Source: Aldehydirespirator sp965261105
GTDB lineage: Bacteria > Actinomycetota > Acidimicrobiia > Acidimicrobiales > Aldehydirespiratoraceae
DNA: 64,000 nt
Direction of reading: 5' to 3'
Assembly: GCA_965261105.1 (NCBI GenBank)
Contig: CBDHCM010000006.1
Span: forward strand, 248,001-312,000
Shown here: positions 1 through 7,705 of the stretch, one piece after another
Layout of the letters: every line of letters begins with the position of its first letter
Numbering within the stretch: the stretch's first letter is position 1
Made by a program: the position numbers and the translations under genes
Notes under the pieces: model-generated
Databases searched by the model: none
Seen by the model: the letters and a program-made list of their open reading frames with translations, nothing else
What the model was told of the DNA's origin: nothing

Positions 1-1068
1 CCCGACGCCGGGCGACACCGCCACATGGGCCTCGGTCACCAGCTTGGAAGCGAACTGGATCGAGTCCATCCGTCGGTACGGCTCTGGAATCTTCGCCCAC
101 ACGAACATGGTCCCCCTGGGCGGCTCCACCTCCCAGCCGATGCGGTTGAGGCCCTCGCACAGGGCGTCGCGGCGCCGCTGGTACACCGCGCACGCCTCGA
201 CCGGGTAGTCGGGCTCCTCCCGCAGGGTCACCGTCGTCGCGATCTGGATCGGCTGGAACGATCCGTAGTCCAGGTAGCTCTTGAGCTTGGCCAGCGCGGC
301 CACCGCATTGGCGTTGCCCAGCATGAACGCCATGCGCCACCCGGCCATCGAGAACGACTTGGTGCACGAGTAGAACTCCACCGCGCAGTCCTTGGCCCCC
401 TCCACCTGCAGGATCGACGGCGGCTGGTACCCGTCGAAGCCCAGGTCGGCGTAGGCGTTGTCGTGCACCACCAGCATCTCGTGCTCCCGGGCGAAGTCGA
501 CGACCTTCTGCATGAAGCCGAGCTCCACGCAGGTGGTGGTGGGGTTGTGCGGGAACGAGATCACCGCCACCCGGGGCTTGGGCCGGCTGTAGCGCCACGC
601 CAGCCGCATCCGGTGGACGAACTCGTCGCCGTCGGCCAGGGGCACCTCCCGGATCTGGGCGCCGGCGAACAGCGGCCCGTAGATGTGGATCGGGTAGCTG
701 GGGGTGGGCACCAGGCAGGTGTCGCCGGGCTGCAGCAGCACCCACATGAGGTGGCTGAACCCCTCCTTGGCCCCGATGGTGTTGATCACCTCGGTGTCGG
801 GGTCGAGCTCCACCCCGAAGCGGCGCTCGTACAGGGCGGCGATGGCCCGGCGCAGCGCGGGCAGCCCCCGGCTCGACGAGTAGCGGTGGTTGCGGGGGTT
901 GCGGGCCGCCTCGCAGAGTTTGTCCACCGCGATGTCCGGCGACGGCAGGTCGGGGTTGCCGAAGCCGAGGTCGACGATATCGGCGCCGTCGTGGCGGAGC
1001 TTGATCTTCAGATCGTTGATGATCGTGAAGACGTAGGGGGGAAGGCCGTTGATGCGGCGGAACTCCAT
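1..1068 (-). CDS. PLP-dependent aminotransferase, class I/II (AlaC / LL-DAP aminotransferase-like), 3' end cut by window
   Basis: The reverse strand from the ATG at 1068 reads in frame to base 1 without a stop (356 codons), so the C-terminus lies outside the window. The protein starts MEFRRINGLPPYVF and shows the fold-type I hallmarks: a GFGNPDLPSP substrate-entry segment near residue 38, SFPHNPTT near 170, HDNAYADLGF near 200 with the PLP-binding Asp/Tyr, and SCTKSFSMAGWR near 232 with the Schiff-base lysine. Order and spacing fit the alanine/glutamate-pyruvate aminotransferases of the AlaC type and LL-diaminopimelate aminotransferase relatives; the exact substrate cannot be decided from the sequence. 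It would act in the cytoplasm in amino-acid synthesis. It is transcribed away from dcd, and a CRP-like palindrome lies 34 bp upstream of its start. Confidence 0.85.
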   Translation of the reverse strand, partial: MEFRRINGLPPYVFTIINDLKIKLRHDGADIVDLGFGNPDLPSPDIAVDKLCEAARNPRNHRYSSSRGLPALRRAIAALYERRFGVELDPDTEVINTIGAKEGFSHLMWVLLQPGDTCLVPTPSYPIHIYGPLFAGAQIREVPLADGDEFVHRMRLAWRYSRPKPRVAVISFPHNPTTTCVELGFMQKVVDFAREHEMLVVHDNAYADLGFDGYQPPSILQVEGAKDCAVEFYSCTKSFSMAGWRMAFMLGNANAVAALAKLKSYLDYGSFQPIQIATTVTLREEPDYPVEACAVYQRRRDALCEGLNRIGWEVEPPRGTMFVWAKIPEPYRRMDSIQFASKLVTEAHVAVSPGVG

Positions 1069-1101
1069 CGAACGAAGCTAACAGGCCGGTCGACCCGATC
1101 A

Positions 1102-1117
1102 AGTGACATCTGTCACA
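1102..1117. promoter_or_regulatory. CRP/FNR-family operator-like palindrome
   Basis: AGTGACATCTGTCACA matches the cAMP-receptor-protein consensus TGTGA-N6-TCACA at nine of ten informative bases. It lies in the divergent region between the aminotransferase start (1068) and dcd (1337). A role in controlling the aminotransferase is inferred; no binding data exist. Confidence 0.5.
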
Positions 1118-1120
1118 TCC

Positions 1121-1240
1121 GGCGGGGTGGTGGGGGATGCTTTTGCTGTGGCCCTCGGCGAGGCGATCGGGATGCTCTTGCTGTGGTCCTCGGCGGGGTG
1201 GTGGGGATGCTCTTGCTGTGGTTCTCGGCGGGGTGGTGGG
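1121..1240. repeat. 35-bp tandem repeat, three copies, upstream of dcd
   Basis: Three imperfect copies with a 35-bp period (GATGCTCTTGCTGTGG at 1136, 1171 and 1206) fill much of the gap between the divergent aminotransferase and dcd genes. They end about 100 bp before the dcd start. No coding role is apparent. Confidence 0.8.
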
Positions 1241-1336
1241 AGCGGCCGGAGCAGGCCGGGGCCCATCGGATCGTGCTCTGACCTACGCTCCTGGCGTGGA
1301 CGGCGAATCGATGCTCCCTGGGCTCGGAGCGGTGCG

Positions 1337-1900
1337 GTGATCCTGTCGGACCGCTCCATCTGGGAGGCGCTCGACGCCGGCCACATTGTGATCGACCCGC
1401 TGGACGAGGGCTCGGTGCAGCCGTCGTCGGTGGACCTGCGCCTGGGGCACGGCTTCCGGGTGTTCCGCAACCACACCCTGAGCCATATCGACGTGAAGCA
1501 GGACTTGTCGGCGCTCACCTCCCTGGTGGAGGCCGACGCCGACGACCCGTTCATCCTGCATCCGGGCGAGTTCGTGCTGGGCGCCACCCTGGAGCGGGTG
1601 GCATTGCCCGACGACTTGGTGGCCCGCCTGGAGGGCAAGTCGTCGCTGGGCCGGCTGGGCCTGCTGATCCATTCGACGGCGGGGTTTGTGGATCCCGGCT
1701 TCGACGGCCAGCTCACCCTGGAGCTGTCGAATGTCGCCAACCTGCCGATCACCCTGTACCCGGGGATGCGCATCGGCCAGATCAGCTTCCAGCGGATGAC
1801 CACCCCGGCCGACTCGCCGTACGGGTCGAGGAAGTTGGGCTCGAAGTATCACGGTCAGCGGGGTCCGGTCCCGTCCCGCTACTGGGAGAACTTCAAGTAG
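1337..1900 (+). CDS. dcd: dCTP deaminase (probably bifunctional dCTP deaminase/dUTP diphosphatase)
   Basis: 187 residues from a GTG at 1337; the reading frame is open further upstream but that part crosses the 35-bp repeats, and VILSDRSIW is the usual start of the family. The trimeric dUTPase/Dcd fold is visible: SSVDLRLG near residue 29, EGKSSLGRLG near 97 and HSTAGFVDPGF near 112, followed by LTLELSN and a C-terminal SKYHGQRGP segment that closes over the nucleotide. These blocks match the mycobacterial enzyme, which converts dCTP directly to dUMP for thymidylate synthesis, so bifunctionality is likely from family knowledge but not proven here. The gene stands alone; crgA follows 140 bp later. 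Confidence 0.93.
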   Translation: MILSDRSIWEALDAGHIVIDPLDEGSVQPSSVDLRLGHGFRVFRNHTLSHIDVKQDLSALTSLVEADADDPFILHPGEFVLGATLERVALPDDLVARLEGKSSLGRLGLLIHSTAGFVDPGFDGQLTLELSNVANLPITLYPGMRIGQISFQRMTTPADSPYGSRKLGSKYHGQRGPVPSRYWENFK

Positions 1901-2040
1901 CGGCCTGCGATGGCGGTGAGGCAACTGGGCCGCTTCTAGCGCCGGGCGCCCGCCCGGTCCCGGTCCCGGCAGGGCCGTGTTGGCGCCGGCCCGGAGCGGC
2001 CCGAACCCGCCGGCGCTGAGGTGCGTCTATCCTCGGGGCC

Positions 2041-2322
2041 ATGCCGAGACCCACCAAGCGCCGCGTGGCGGCCGGCCGAGTGACGGCCAAGGGCACCCGC
2101 CCCGACAACTACAAGCCCGACCAGCACACCCACACCGGGTTCGACGGGCAGCCCCCGAGCCCGATCTGGGTGCCGATCCTGCTGTTCAGCCTGCTGGGGC
2201 TGGGGATGGCGACGATCATCGCCAACTATCTGGCCGTGTTCTGGGACACCTCGAACGTGGTGCTGCTGGGAGGCTTGGGCCTGATCCTGGCCGGGATCAT
2301 CACCGCTACGCAGTACCGCTGA
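2041..2322 (+). CDS. crgA: cell division protein CrgA
   Basis: 93 residues. A basic, disordered N-terminus (MPRPTKRR) is followed by two hydrophobic membrane segments, about residues 41-63 (IWVPILLFSLLGLGMATII) and 71-90 (VVLLGGLGLILAGIITATQY), with the short extracytoplasmic NYLAVF/WD linker between them. This two-helix layout and the terminal TQYR are typical of CrgA, the small actinobacterial divisome protein that interacts with FtsZ, FtsQ and penicillin-binding proteins and delays or organises septation. The family is restricted to Actinobacteria, so the gene is also a taxonomic marker. Confidence 0.88.
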   Translation: MPRPTKRRVAAGRVTAKGTRPDNYKPDQHTHTGFDGQPPSPIWVPILLFSLLGLGMATIIANYLAVFWDTSNVVLLGGLGLILAGIITATQYR

Positions 2323-2590
2323 CCGCCCGCCCGCGGGGGACGGCCGGGCTGTGACCGCGTGATCACACGGTTGTAATTTCCCCCAACTTTGCCCACAGTC
2401 TGTGGATAACTAACAGTCTATGGATAAGGGCATGCGCGGATAGGTGACGATGTGTTCTCGTTGACCTCTGCGCTGTCGGCTTCGAAACAGCCCTTGACCT
2501 GGCTGTTCGCCGACCGCGCCTAGATCAGGCAGTCTGGCAGATCCCCAGGTCAGCGCCTATTCGCGCGGCCTCCAACTCTCGGCGGGGCGT
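2323..2590. other. intergenic gap with two DnaA-box-like 9-mers
   Basis: No gene seen. TGTGGATAA at 2401-2409 is a perfect DnaA box in reverse orientation and TATGGATAA at 2419-2427 has one mismatch. Two boxes are too few to call an origin; crgA lies near oriC in some actinobacteria, which is the only reason for noting them. Confidence 0.35.
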
Positions 2591-2917
2591 TCACTCGATG
2601 GGAGCTACTGGGTCCATCTCGTCCTGGCAGTGTCGGGGCGGCTCGGGGTCCTCGTCGGGGGCGACGGTCATGCGCACCTCGGCGCCGCACACGTTGCAGC
2701 GGTACTCGATCTTGACCTTGCGCAGCGTGCCCGGGTCGGGCGGCTCCGGCAGCGGCCGGGCCAGGTTGCGCAGCATGGCCAAGCCCAGGCGCAGCACCGC
2801 GTAGGCGACCACCACCGCGATCAGGACCCTGACGATGTCGGCCAGGATGGCGCCGACCACGAGGCCGCCCAGCGCCACCACGATCAGCCCGATGTTGACG
2901 GCCCTTGCTTTGTTCAT
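2591..2917 (-). CDS. small membrane protein with C-terminal zinc-ribbon-like motif
   Basis: 108 residues starting MNKARAVNIG. Two hydrophobic stretches (about 8-28 and 29-49) predict membrane helices close to the N-terminus. After a proline-rich linker the tail has CNVCGAEVRM and a later RHCQDE, i.e. a C-x2-C pair plus a third cysteine that could bind metal with His or Asp. This resembles small hypothetical proteins of actinobacteria with no assigned role. It is monocistronic by context, convergent with crgA. I do not recognise a specific family and give no function. Confidence 0.65.
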   Translation of the reverse strand: MNKARAVNIGLIVVALGGLVVGAILADIVRVLIAVVVAYAVLRLGLAMLRNLARPLPEPPDPGTLRKVKIEYRCNVCGAEVRMTVAPDEDPEPPRHCQDEMDPVAPIE

Positions 2918-2992
2918 CCTTGCGCCAGCCTCCCGCCCGCGACTGCCCCGATGCTACGCGACCGTCCAGCAGGTGCTCCGGCCACCGTCGGG

Positions 2993-3547
2993 CTAGGCAG
3001 GCGCCGCCGTCGGCCTGAAAGGTTCGGCTGGTGGTGGTCGGTACGGTCGCTCCGCTGCGGGCTGACCACCGGTCGCAGGTGGCGCCCGGGGAAGGTCAGC
3101 GATCTCAGAGGGCGGCTCAGATTGGAGCGACCCGTCCGCTGGCGCCTCGGTCGGTTCTGGCGCTGGCTCCGGTGGGTGGGCAGCAGTCGCGGACTCGGGC
3201 GGTGGGGCAGCTGTGGACTCGGGTACGGGAGGCGGCTGAGGCTCTGCAAGCCGAGGCTCGATCGGGAGCCCGGTGCGGGCCAGTGCCATGATCAGATCGT
3301 CGAACTTGCGCTCGAGTCCGTCGAACCTGCGCTCGAGTCTGTCGAACCTGTTCTCGAGCCTGTCGAGGCGTCCGTTGACCTCAGCGAAACGAGCGTTGGT
3401 GGTCGTTATCTGCTCGGTGAACCGGGTGTCGACGTGGCTGCGCAGGTCGCGGAAATCAGCACGCATCCACCGGAAGCCCGCGCCGCACGCTGCAACGAGA
3501 GCGGCGAGTGCAACTCCCAGAAGCGTGGCGAGAACTTCGATTTCCAT
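2993..3547 (-). CDS. membrane-anchored coiled-coil protein (family member 1, divergent)
   Basis: 184 residues. An N-terminal membrane helix (about residues 5-25, VLATLLGVALAALVAACGAG) is followed by a basic RWMRADFR, so the rest should be cytoplasmic by the positive-inside rule. Residues ~38-90 form a coiled coil with 7-residue repeats of the type RFDRLER, encoded by four 21-bp DNA repeats. The last 90 residues are Pro/Ala/Glu-rich and disordered. It lacks the RERxARxEGxL motif of the other members listed here, but its layout and its promoter (TTGTTT, 17 bp, TAGAGT, 7 bp, ATG) are the same, which is why I group it with them. Function unknown. Confidence 0.65.
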   Translation of the reverse strand: MEIEVLATLLGVALAALVAACGAGFRWMRADFRDLRSHVDTRFTEQITTTNARFAEVNGRLDRLENRFDRLERRFDGLERKFDDLIMALARTGLPIEPRLAEPQPPPVPESTAAPPPESATAAHPPEPAPEPTEAPADGSLQSEPPSEIADLPRAPPATGGQPAAERPYRPPPAEPFRPTAAPA

Positions 3548-3583
3548 GTAAATAACTCTAGCGGACCACTATGACATAAACAA
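3548..3583 (-). promoter_or_regulatory. leaderless-type promoter of coiled-coil member 1
   Basis: On the reverse strand TTGTTT (3578-3583), a 17-bp spacer, TAGAGT (3555-3560) and 7 bp to the ATG at 3547. With a normal initiation distance, transcription would begin at or next to the start codon. The same design precedes five other members of the family. Confidence 0.6.
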
Positions 3584-3595
3584 CTTGAAATGCAT

Positions 3596-4978
3596 TCATA
3601 TATCTATTCGCCACACGACGGCCGCCGAGCCGGTGGGTCCGGCGCTGATGGTGAGCAGCAGCCGCCCGTCGCCTGCGGCGTGCCCGGCCAGCCCGTCGGC
3701 TATCAGGCGCAGCTCCTCGGCCGCCCCCGCGTTGCCGGTGGCCACCGCGCCCCCGGCACGGTTGATCCGCTCCCCGTCGATGCCCAGCGCCCGCGCCACC
3801 AGCATCGGGGTGGCCGCGTCGTGCTCGACGACGGAGATGTCGTCGACGGCAGCGAGTTCGACGCCGGCCTCGGCCAGCGCTTGGCCGACGGACACTGCCA
3901 CATTGCCGGTCGGGTCGAACGGGTCGCCTGCGGCCCGCCCCGTCCCGGCGATCGTCGCCAGCGTCGCCGCGGGTCCATGCGCCTCCCCTGCGAGCGCGGC
4001 CGTGGTCGGGTGTGTCGGAACGGCGCGTGAACGCGTTGGCGCCTCCCCTGCGAGCGCGGCCGTGGTCCCGGCACGCTGCTCATCGGGCTGTCCACTCTGG
4101 TTCTCGGCGGCTTGTGCCTCGCCGGCCGGGCCGGTACGGGCGAGCGCGGCTGTGGTTCCGCCCGGTTGCGAGTCGGGCGATCCGGTCTCGTGCTTTCCGG
4201 CTTGCAGCAGGACTGCGGCCACCCCGTCGGCGGGGGGAGCGAACGTGGCGGCTGTGAGCAGCCCGTCGTCGTCGAAGGCCGGCGGCAGCTCCGCGGTGTC
4301 GCCCCATGAGCGCAAGACGTCGGCAGCCACAGGGTCGCCCCGGTACACGCCGCGCCCCGCGGCGTCGCCCGGCTGGGCCGCCACGGCCATGATGGCCGGA
4401 CTCGGGCTCGCCCCCGCCTTCGCACGCCGCCGCCGGGACTCCTCGGCTGCGGCGTCGAGCTCGGCCCTCCCGATGCCCGCGGCCCGGGCGGCCCGCTCGG
4501 CCAGCCGAGGCCCGGGCAGCAGCCCGCCTGCCTCCGCGAACCGCTCGGCCACCCCGCCCCAGGGGGCGCCGTAGGTGCGGTTGAGGGCGGCCGCGCCCGG
4601 CGGCACCGCCGAGCACATGCCCAGCCCGATCACCAGCACGGTGCGGGCCTGGCCGGCACGGATGGAGGCCGCCGCGGCCTGTACCGCGGCCGCGCCGCTG
4701 GTCTCGCCCCGGTCGACCACATGGCCGCCCACCCCGACCGGCCAGCCCGCGGCCAGAACGATCGCCCGGGCCGCGTCGGCTCCGCAGGCCCCCACCGGGT
4801 CGGCGCAGCCCACCACCACCTCGTCGAGGTCGCCGGCGGCGAGCCCGGCCCGCTCCAGCGCCTCGCGCCCCACCACCCCGGCCAGCACCACCGGGTTCCA
4901 GCCGGCCAGCTCCCCGTCCACCGGCCGCACCGCGGTCCGGGCCACAGCCAACACCGCCACGGCCACGTCCCTGCTCAC
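3596..4978 (-). CDS. thiolase-fold protein lacking catalytic residues, with in-frame repeat insertion
   Basis: 460 residues from a GTG. The N-terminal (VLAVARTAVRPVDGELAG) and C-terminal halves align by eye with acetyl-CoA acetyltransferase/SCP-x type thiolases. Key positions differ: the nucleophile region, normally a Cys-Gly-Ser block, reads DRGETSGAAAVQ near residue 88; the C-terminal NxxGGA block is NRAGGAVATGNAGAAE, lacking the GHP histidine; and the last block is TISAGPTGSAA without cysteine. The protein is therefore unlikely to be an active thiolase; a scaffold or non-decarboxylating partner role is possible. Residues ~270-345 hold three copies of TTAALAxxA in a Gly/Ala/Glu-rich insertion matching repeated DNA at 3981, 4041 and 4138, absent from normal thiolases. 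Confidence 0.7.
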   Translation of the reverse strand: MSRDVAVAVLAVARTAVRPVDGELAGWNPVVLAGVVGREALERAGLAAGDLDEVVVGCADPVGACGADAARAIVLAAGWPVGVGGHVVDRGETSGAAAVQAAAASIRAGQARTVLVIGLGMCSAVPPGAAALNRTYGAPWGGVAERFAEAGGLLPGPRLAERAARAAGIGRAELDAAAEESRRRRAKAGASPSPAIMAVAAQPGDAAGRGVYRGDPVAADVLRSWGDTAELPPAFDDDGLLTAATFAPPADGVAAVLLQAGKHETGSPDSQPGGTTAALARTGPAGEAQAAENQSGQPDEQRAGTTAALAGEAPTRSRAVPTHPTTAALAGEAHGPAATLATIAGTGRAAGDPFDPTGNVAVSVGQALAEAGVELAAVDDISVVEHDAATPMLVARALGIDGERINRAGGAVATGNAGAAEELRLIADGLAGHAAGDGRLLLTISAGPTGSAAVVWRIDI

Positions 4979-5066
4979 ACCCCGAAGGTCTACACGGCCC
5001 CGACGCGGTGGTGCCTACACTCGCATCGGACTGCTAGACGCCGCTGGACGCGGCTGGGGGGTCATT

Positions 5067-5723
5067 GTGAGCAAGGGCACCGCCGATGTGGTCATCAAGG
5101 TGCTCACCGCGCTCACAGTGTTCGGCCTGATCCTGGCCGGGGGGCTGTACGAGCCCCATGTCGACCTAATACACGTCCTCCCCGAGTACCTCGACAACGA
5201 GAGCACCAGGGTGTTCGACGTCGCCCTGATGATCCTGCGGGCCGCGCTCGGCATGATGATCTTCGTCCACGGCTACAACAAGGCGTTCCGGGGCGGGCGC
5301 ATCGCCGGCACCGGCCGCTGGTTCCAGTCGATGGGGATGCGCCCCGGCAAGGTCCATGCCGCTCTGGCCGCCTTCACCGAGATGGGCGTGGGCGCGCTGC
5401 TGGTGGTCGGGTTGATCACCCAGGTGGCCGCGGCCGGGCTGATCGGCTTGATGGTGGTGGCGTTCTGGACGGTCCACCGCGACAAGGGCTTCATGATCAC
5501 CGGCGAGGGCTGGGAGTACGTGGCCCTGATCTCGGTCATGAGCCTGGTGTGCGCCATGCTCGGCCCGGGCCGCATTTCCCTCGACGCTGCCCTCGACATC
5601 GCCGACCGGCTCGACGGCTGGACCGGCATGTGGATCGCCCTGCTGCTCGGCGTCGGTGTCGGCGCCGCCCAACTGCTGCTCTTCTACCGTCCCCCGCCCC
5701 CCGAGCCCGTCGAAGATGACTGA
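5067..5723 (+). CDS. DoxX-family membrane protein
   Basis: 218 residues from GTG 5067, chosen because a G-rich ribosome site (GGCTGGGGGG) lies just upstream and the longer open frame runs into the divergent thiolase-like gene. Membrane segments are visible near residues 9-26, 50-66 (VALMILRAALGMMIFVHG), 94-125 (GALLVVGLITQVAAAGLIGL), 142-156 and 188-206. The block RAALGMMIFVHGYNKAF and later EMGVGALLVVG fit the DoxX/SURF4-like family of four-helix membrane proteins, linked in other bacteria to redox or sulfur metabolism. The last 558 bp overlap in antisense with the open frame of the EamA transporter on the other strand. Confidence 0.8.
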   Translation: MSKGTADVVIKVLTALTVFGLILAGGLYEPHVDLIHVLPEYLDNESTRVFDVALMILRAALGMMIFVHGYNKAFRGGRIAGTGRWFQSMGMRPGKVHAALAAFTEMGVGALLVVGLITQVAAAGLIGLMVVAFWTVHRDKGFMITGEGWEYVALISVMSLVCAMLGPGRISLDAALDIADRLDGWTGMWIALLLGVGVGAAQLLLFYRPPPPEPVEDD

Positions 5724-6869
5724 CGCCCAAGAGCCGCAAAGGAGCCTCTGGCTGCAGCTCTGGTGGAAGCCGGAGTTCCGAAGTCGCCGCGAGCGGGTCC
5801 GGGGGCGCAGCCAGGGACGGCTGACCCGGTTGTGGGCCAGGTCGGCTCCGGCGTGGCCGAAGATGGCGCCCAGCACCAGCAGCCCGCCGGCCACCGTCAC
5901 CAGCGGCGGCGCCTCGCTCAGCACGATCCACGCCAGCAGGATCGAGAACGGTGTCTCGCTGGAGGCCAGCAGGCCGGCCTCCGCGGCCGGGATCAGCCGC
6001 ACCCCCTCGGCCCACAGCACCAGCGACACCGCGAACACCAGCCCGAAGAACAAGATGAGCGGCGCCTGGTCGGCGGCCACGCCGAGTGGGTCGGCCACCA
6101 CCAGCGCCACCACGAACAGCAGCACCCCGGCCGAGCCCAGCGCCAGCACCGCGTCGGCGCCCTCGAAGCGGCGGATCAGCACGATGAGCAGCGCCAGGAT
6201 CAGCGCCAGGACCACCGCTCGCAGGTTGCCGTCGAGGTCGCCCGGTCCGAGGTTGCCGGCCACCGTCAGGGTCACGCCCGCGAGCGCCAACACGGCCGCC
6301 ACTACCGTCGGGCGCCGCAGCCGCTCCCGCAGGATCAGCCACGCCAGCCCCGCGGCCAGGAACGGCACGGTGGCCGATATCACGGTGACGTTGGCCACCT
6401 CCGTCCGTTGCAGCGCGTCGATGTAGAGGATCATCGACAGCGCGGCCGGCCCGGCCAGGAGCAGGCCCTGGGGCCCGAGGGTCGCGCCGATCCGCAGCCG
6501 TGCCTGCGAGCCGCCGACCCGACCCCTGGCCCACACGTAGACCAGCGCCCCGGTTCCGCCGATCAGACCCCGCCAGCTGGCGATCTGCCAGGTGTCGGCG
6601 TCGATGGTGCGGGAGATGGCCCCCGTGCTGCCGAACCCGAACCCGGAGACGAGCATCATCGTCGCCCCCAACCGACGAGACCGCCCCGCCGCCTCTGGGT
6701 CTGTGTCGGTCTGCGGGTTTGGAGCGGCCTCTGGGTTGGTGTCGGTTTGCGGGTTTGGGGCGGCCCCCGAGTCCGTGCCGGTCTGCGGGTTTGGAGCGGC
6801 CCCCGAGTCTGTGTCGGCCCCCGAGTCCGTGCCGGTCCGCGGGTCTGGAACCCCCTGGTCGGCCGTCAA
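5166..6869 (-). CDS. EamA/DMT-family transporter whose frame runs on through doxX
   Basis: Residues ~70-365 form a ten-helix drug/metabolite transporter: MLVSGFGFGSTGAISRTID opens helix 1, and two EamA repeats follow, ending with the helix VAGGLLVLGAIFGHAG. Substrate unknown. The N-terminal ~66 residues are repeats of PNPQTDTDPEAA type made by DNA repeats at 6693-6846, so the ATG at 6659 is an alternative start to the TTG at 6869. No stop follows the transporter: the frame continues for 186 codons antisense to doxX (from residue 383). That tail has no membrane pattern and reads as shadow sequence, so the natural stop has probably been lost by mutation or frameshift. The true 3' end is uncertain. 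Confidence 0.72.
   Translation of the reverse strand: MTADQGVPDPRTGTDSGADTDSGAAPNPQTGTDSGAAPNPQTDTNPEAAPNPQTDTDPEAAGRSRRLGATMMLVSGFGFGSTGAISRTIDADTWQIASWRGLIGGTGALVYVWARGRVGGSQARLRIGATLGPQGLLLAGPAALSMILYIDALQRTEVANVTVISATVPFLAAGLAWLILRERLRRPTVVAAVLALAGVTLTVAGNLGPGDLDGNLRAVVLALILALLIVLIRRFEGADAVLALGSAGVLLFVVALVVADPLGVAADQAPLILFFGLVFAVSLVLWAEGVRLIPAAEAGLLASSETPFSILLAWIVLSEAPPLVTVAGGLLVLGAIFGHAGADLAHNRVSRPWLRPRTRSRRLRNSGFHQSCSQRLLCGSWASVIFDGLGGRGTVEEQQLGGADTDAEQQGDPHAGPAVEPVGDVEGSVEGNAARAEHGAHQAHDRDQGHVLPALAGDHEALVAVDRPERHHHQADQPGRGHLGDQPDHQQRAHAHLGEGGQSGMDLAGAHPHRLEPAAGAGDAPAPERLVVAVDEDHHAERGPQDHQGDVEHPGALVVEVLGEDVY
6693..6846. repeat. in-frame tandem repeats in the EamA transporter N-terminus
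   Basis: Variable units around GTCTGCGGGTTTGG and GAGTCCGTGCCGG repeat four to five times and encode the PNPQTDTD/EAA-rich extension. They end 18 bp after the conserved transporter core begins upstream on the reverse strand. Confidence 0.75.
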
Positions 6870-6886
6870 CTCAGGGCCGGCGAGGG

Positions 6887-7543
6887 TTAGCCGGCCGCGG
6901 CCGCGGCGGGCTCGTAGCCGACCTGGCAGAAGCCGTGGTTGCAGTAGCCGTAGGGGTTCCGGGCCAGGTACTGCTGGTGGTGCTCCTCGGCGTAGTAGAA
7001 CGGCCCGGCGTCCACCATCTCGGTGGTGATCTCCCCGAAGCCGCGCTCGGCCAGCGCCGCCTGGTACCGGTCCCTCGACGCCAGCGCGGTCTCTCGCCGG
7101 GCCTCGCTGAACAGATAGATCCCGCTGCGGTACTGGCTGCCGACGTCGTTGCCCTGGCGCATCCCCTGCGTCGGGTCGTGCATCTCCCAGAACACCTTCA
7201 GCAGCTGGTCATAGGGCGCCACCGACGGGTCGTGCACCACCAGCACCACCTCGTTGTGGCCGGTGCGCCCGGAGCACACCTCCTGATAGGTGGGGTTGGG
7301 GGTGACGCCCCCCGAGTAGCCCGCCGCGGTGGTGTGCACGCCCTGCATCTGCCAGAAGAACCGCTCGGCGCCCCAGAAGCACCCCATCCCGAACACGGCC
7401 CGCTCGCACCCCTCGGGGAACGGCGGCTCCAGCGGGGTGCCGAGCACCAGGTGCCCGTAGGACTGCACCTCCATGGCCTCGTCCCGCCCGGGAAGGGCGT
7501 CGGCGGCGGTCGGGATCCGGGTCTTGTCGCGTCGCAACAGCAT
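6887..7543 (-). CDS. msrA: peptide-methionine (S)-S-oxide reductase MsrA
   Basis: 218 residues from ATG 7543. The catalytic block FGMGCFWGAERFF places the nucleophilic cysteine at residue 55; it is followed by AAGYSGG, TGHNEVVLV and DPTQGMRQGNDVGSQYRS, all diagnostic of MsrA, which reduces the S epimer of methionine sulfoxide in proteins. The C-terminus YGYCNHGFCQVGYEP carries two further cysteines that can act as resolving residues with thioredoxin. Much longer open frames read antisense through the downstream amidohydrolase and are not real. The gene ends 18 bp before the EamA transporter start on the same strand, so the two may be co-transcribed. Confidence 0.95.
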   Translation of the reverse strand: MLLRRDKTRIPTAADALPGRDEAMEVQSYGHLVLGTPLEPPFPEGCERAVFGMGCFWGAERFFWQMQGVHTTAAGYSGGVTPNPTYQEVCSGRTGHNEVVLVVHDPSVAPYDQLLKVFWEMHDPTQGMRQGNDVGSQYRSGIYLFSEARRETALASRDRYQAALAERGFGEITTEMVDAGPFYYAEEHHQQYLARNPYGYCNHGFCQVGYEPAAAAAG

Positions 7544-7705
7544 GACCCGACTGTACCGCAAGCCCTGCCGCCGGGTTCTTGGGGCGAGTTGTGTGCCTAC
7601 ACGGTCCATAACTCGGCCGAGATTCCCAGAGCGGCCCGTCCCCGACCCCGCAGCGACCCCGTGGGCCCGGGCCGGGCCAACGGTGCCACGGCTACCCTCT
7701 GCGCA

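Noticed and set aside
1103..1336. N-terminal extension of dcd
   Set aside because: The extra 78 codons run through the CRP-like site and 35-bp repeats and are Gly/Cys/Ser-rich; family members begin at the GTG at 1337.
2401..2427. Chromosomal replication origin
   Set aside because: Only two DnaA-like boxes, no AT-rich unwinding region and no dnaA/dnaN nearby.
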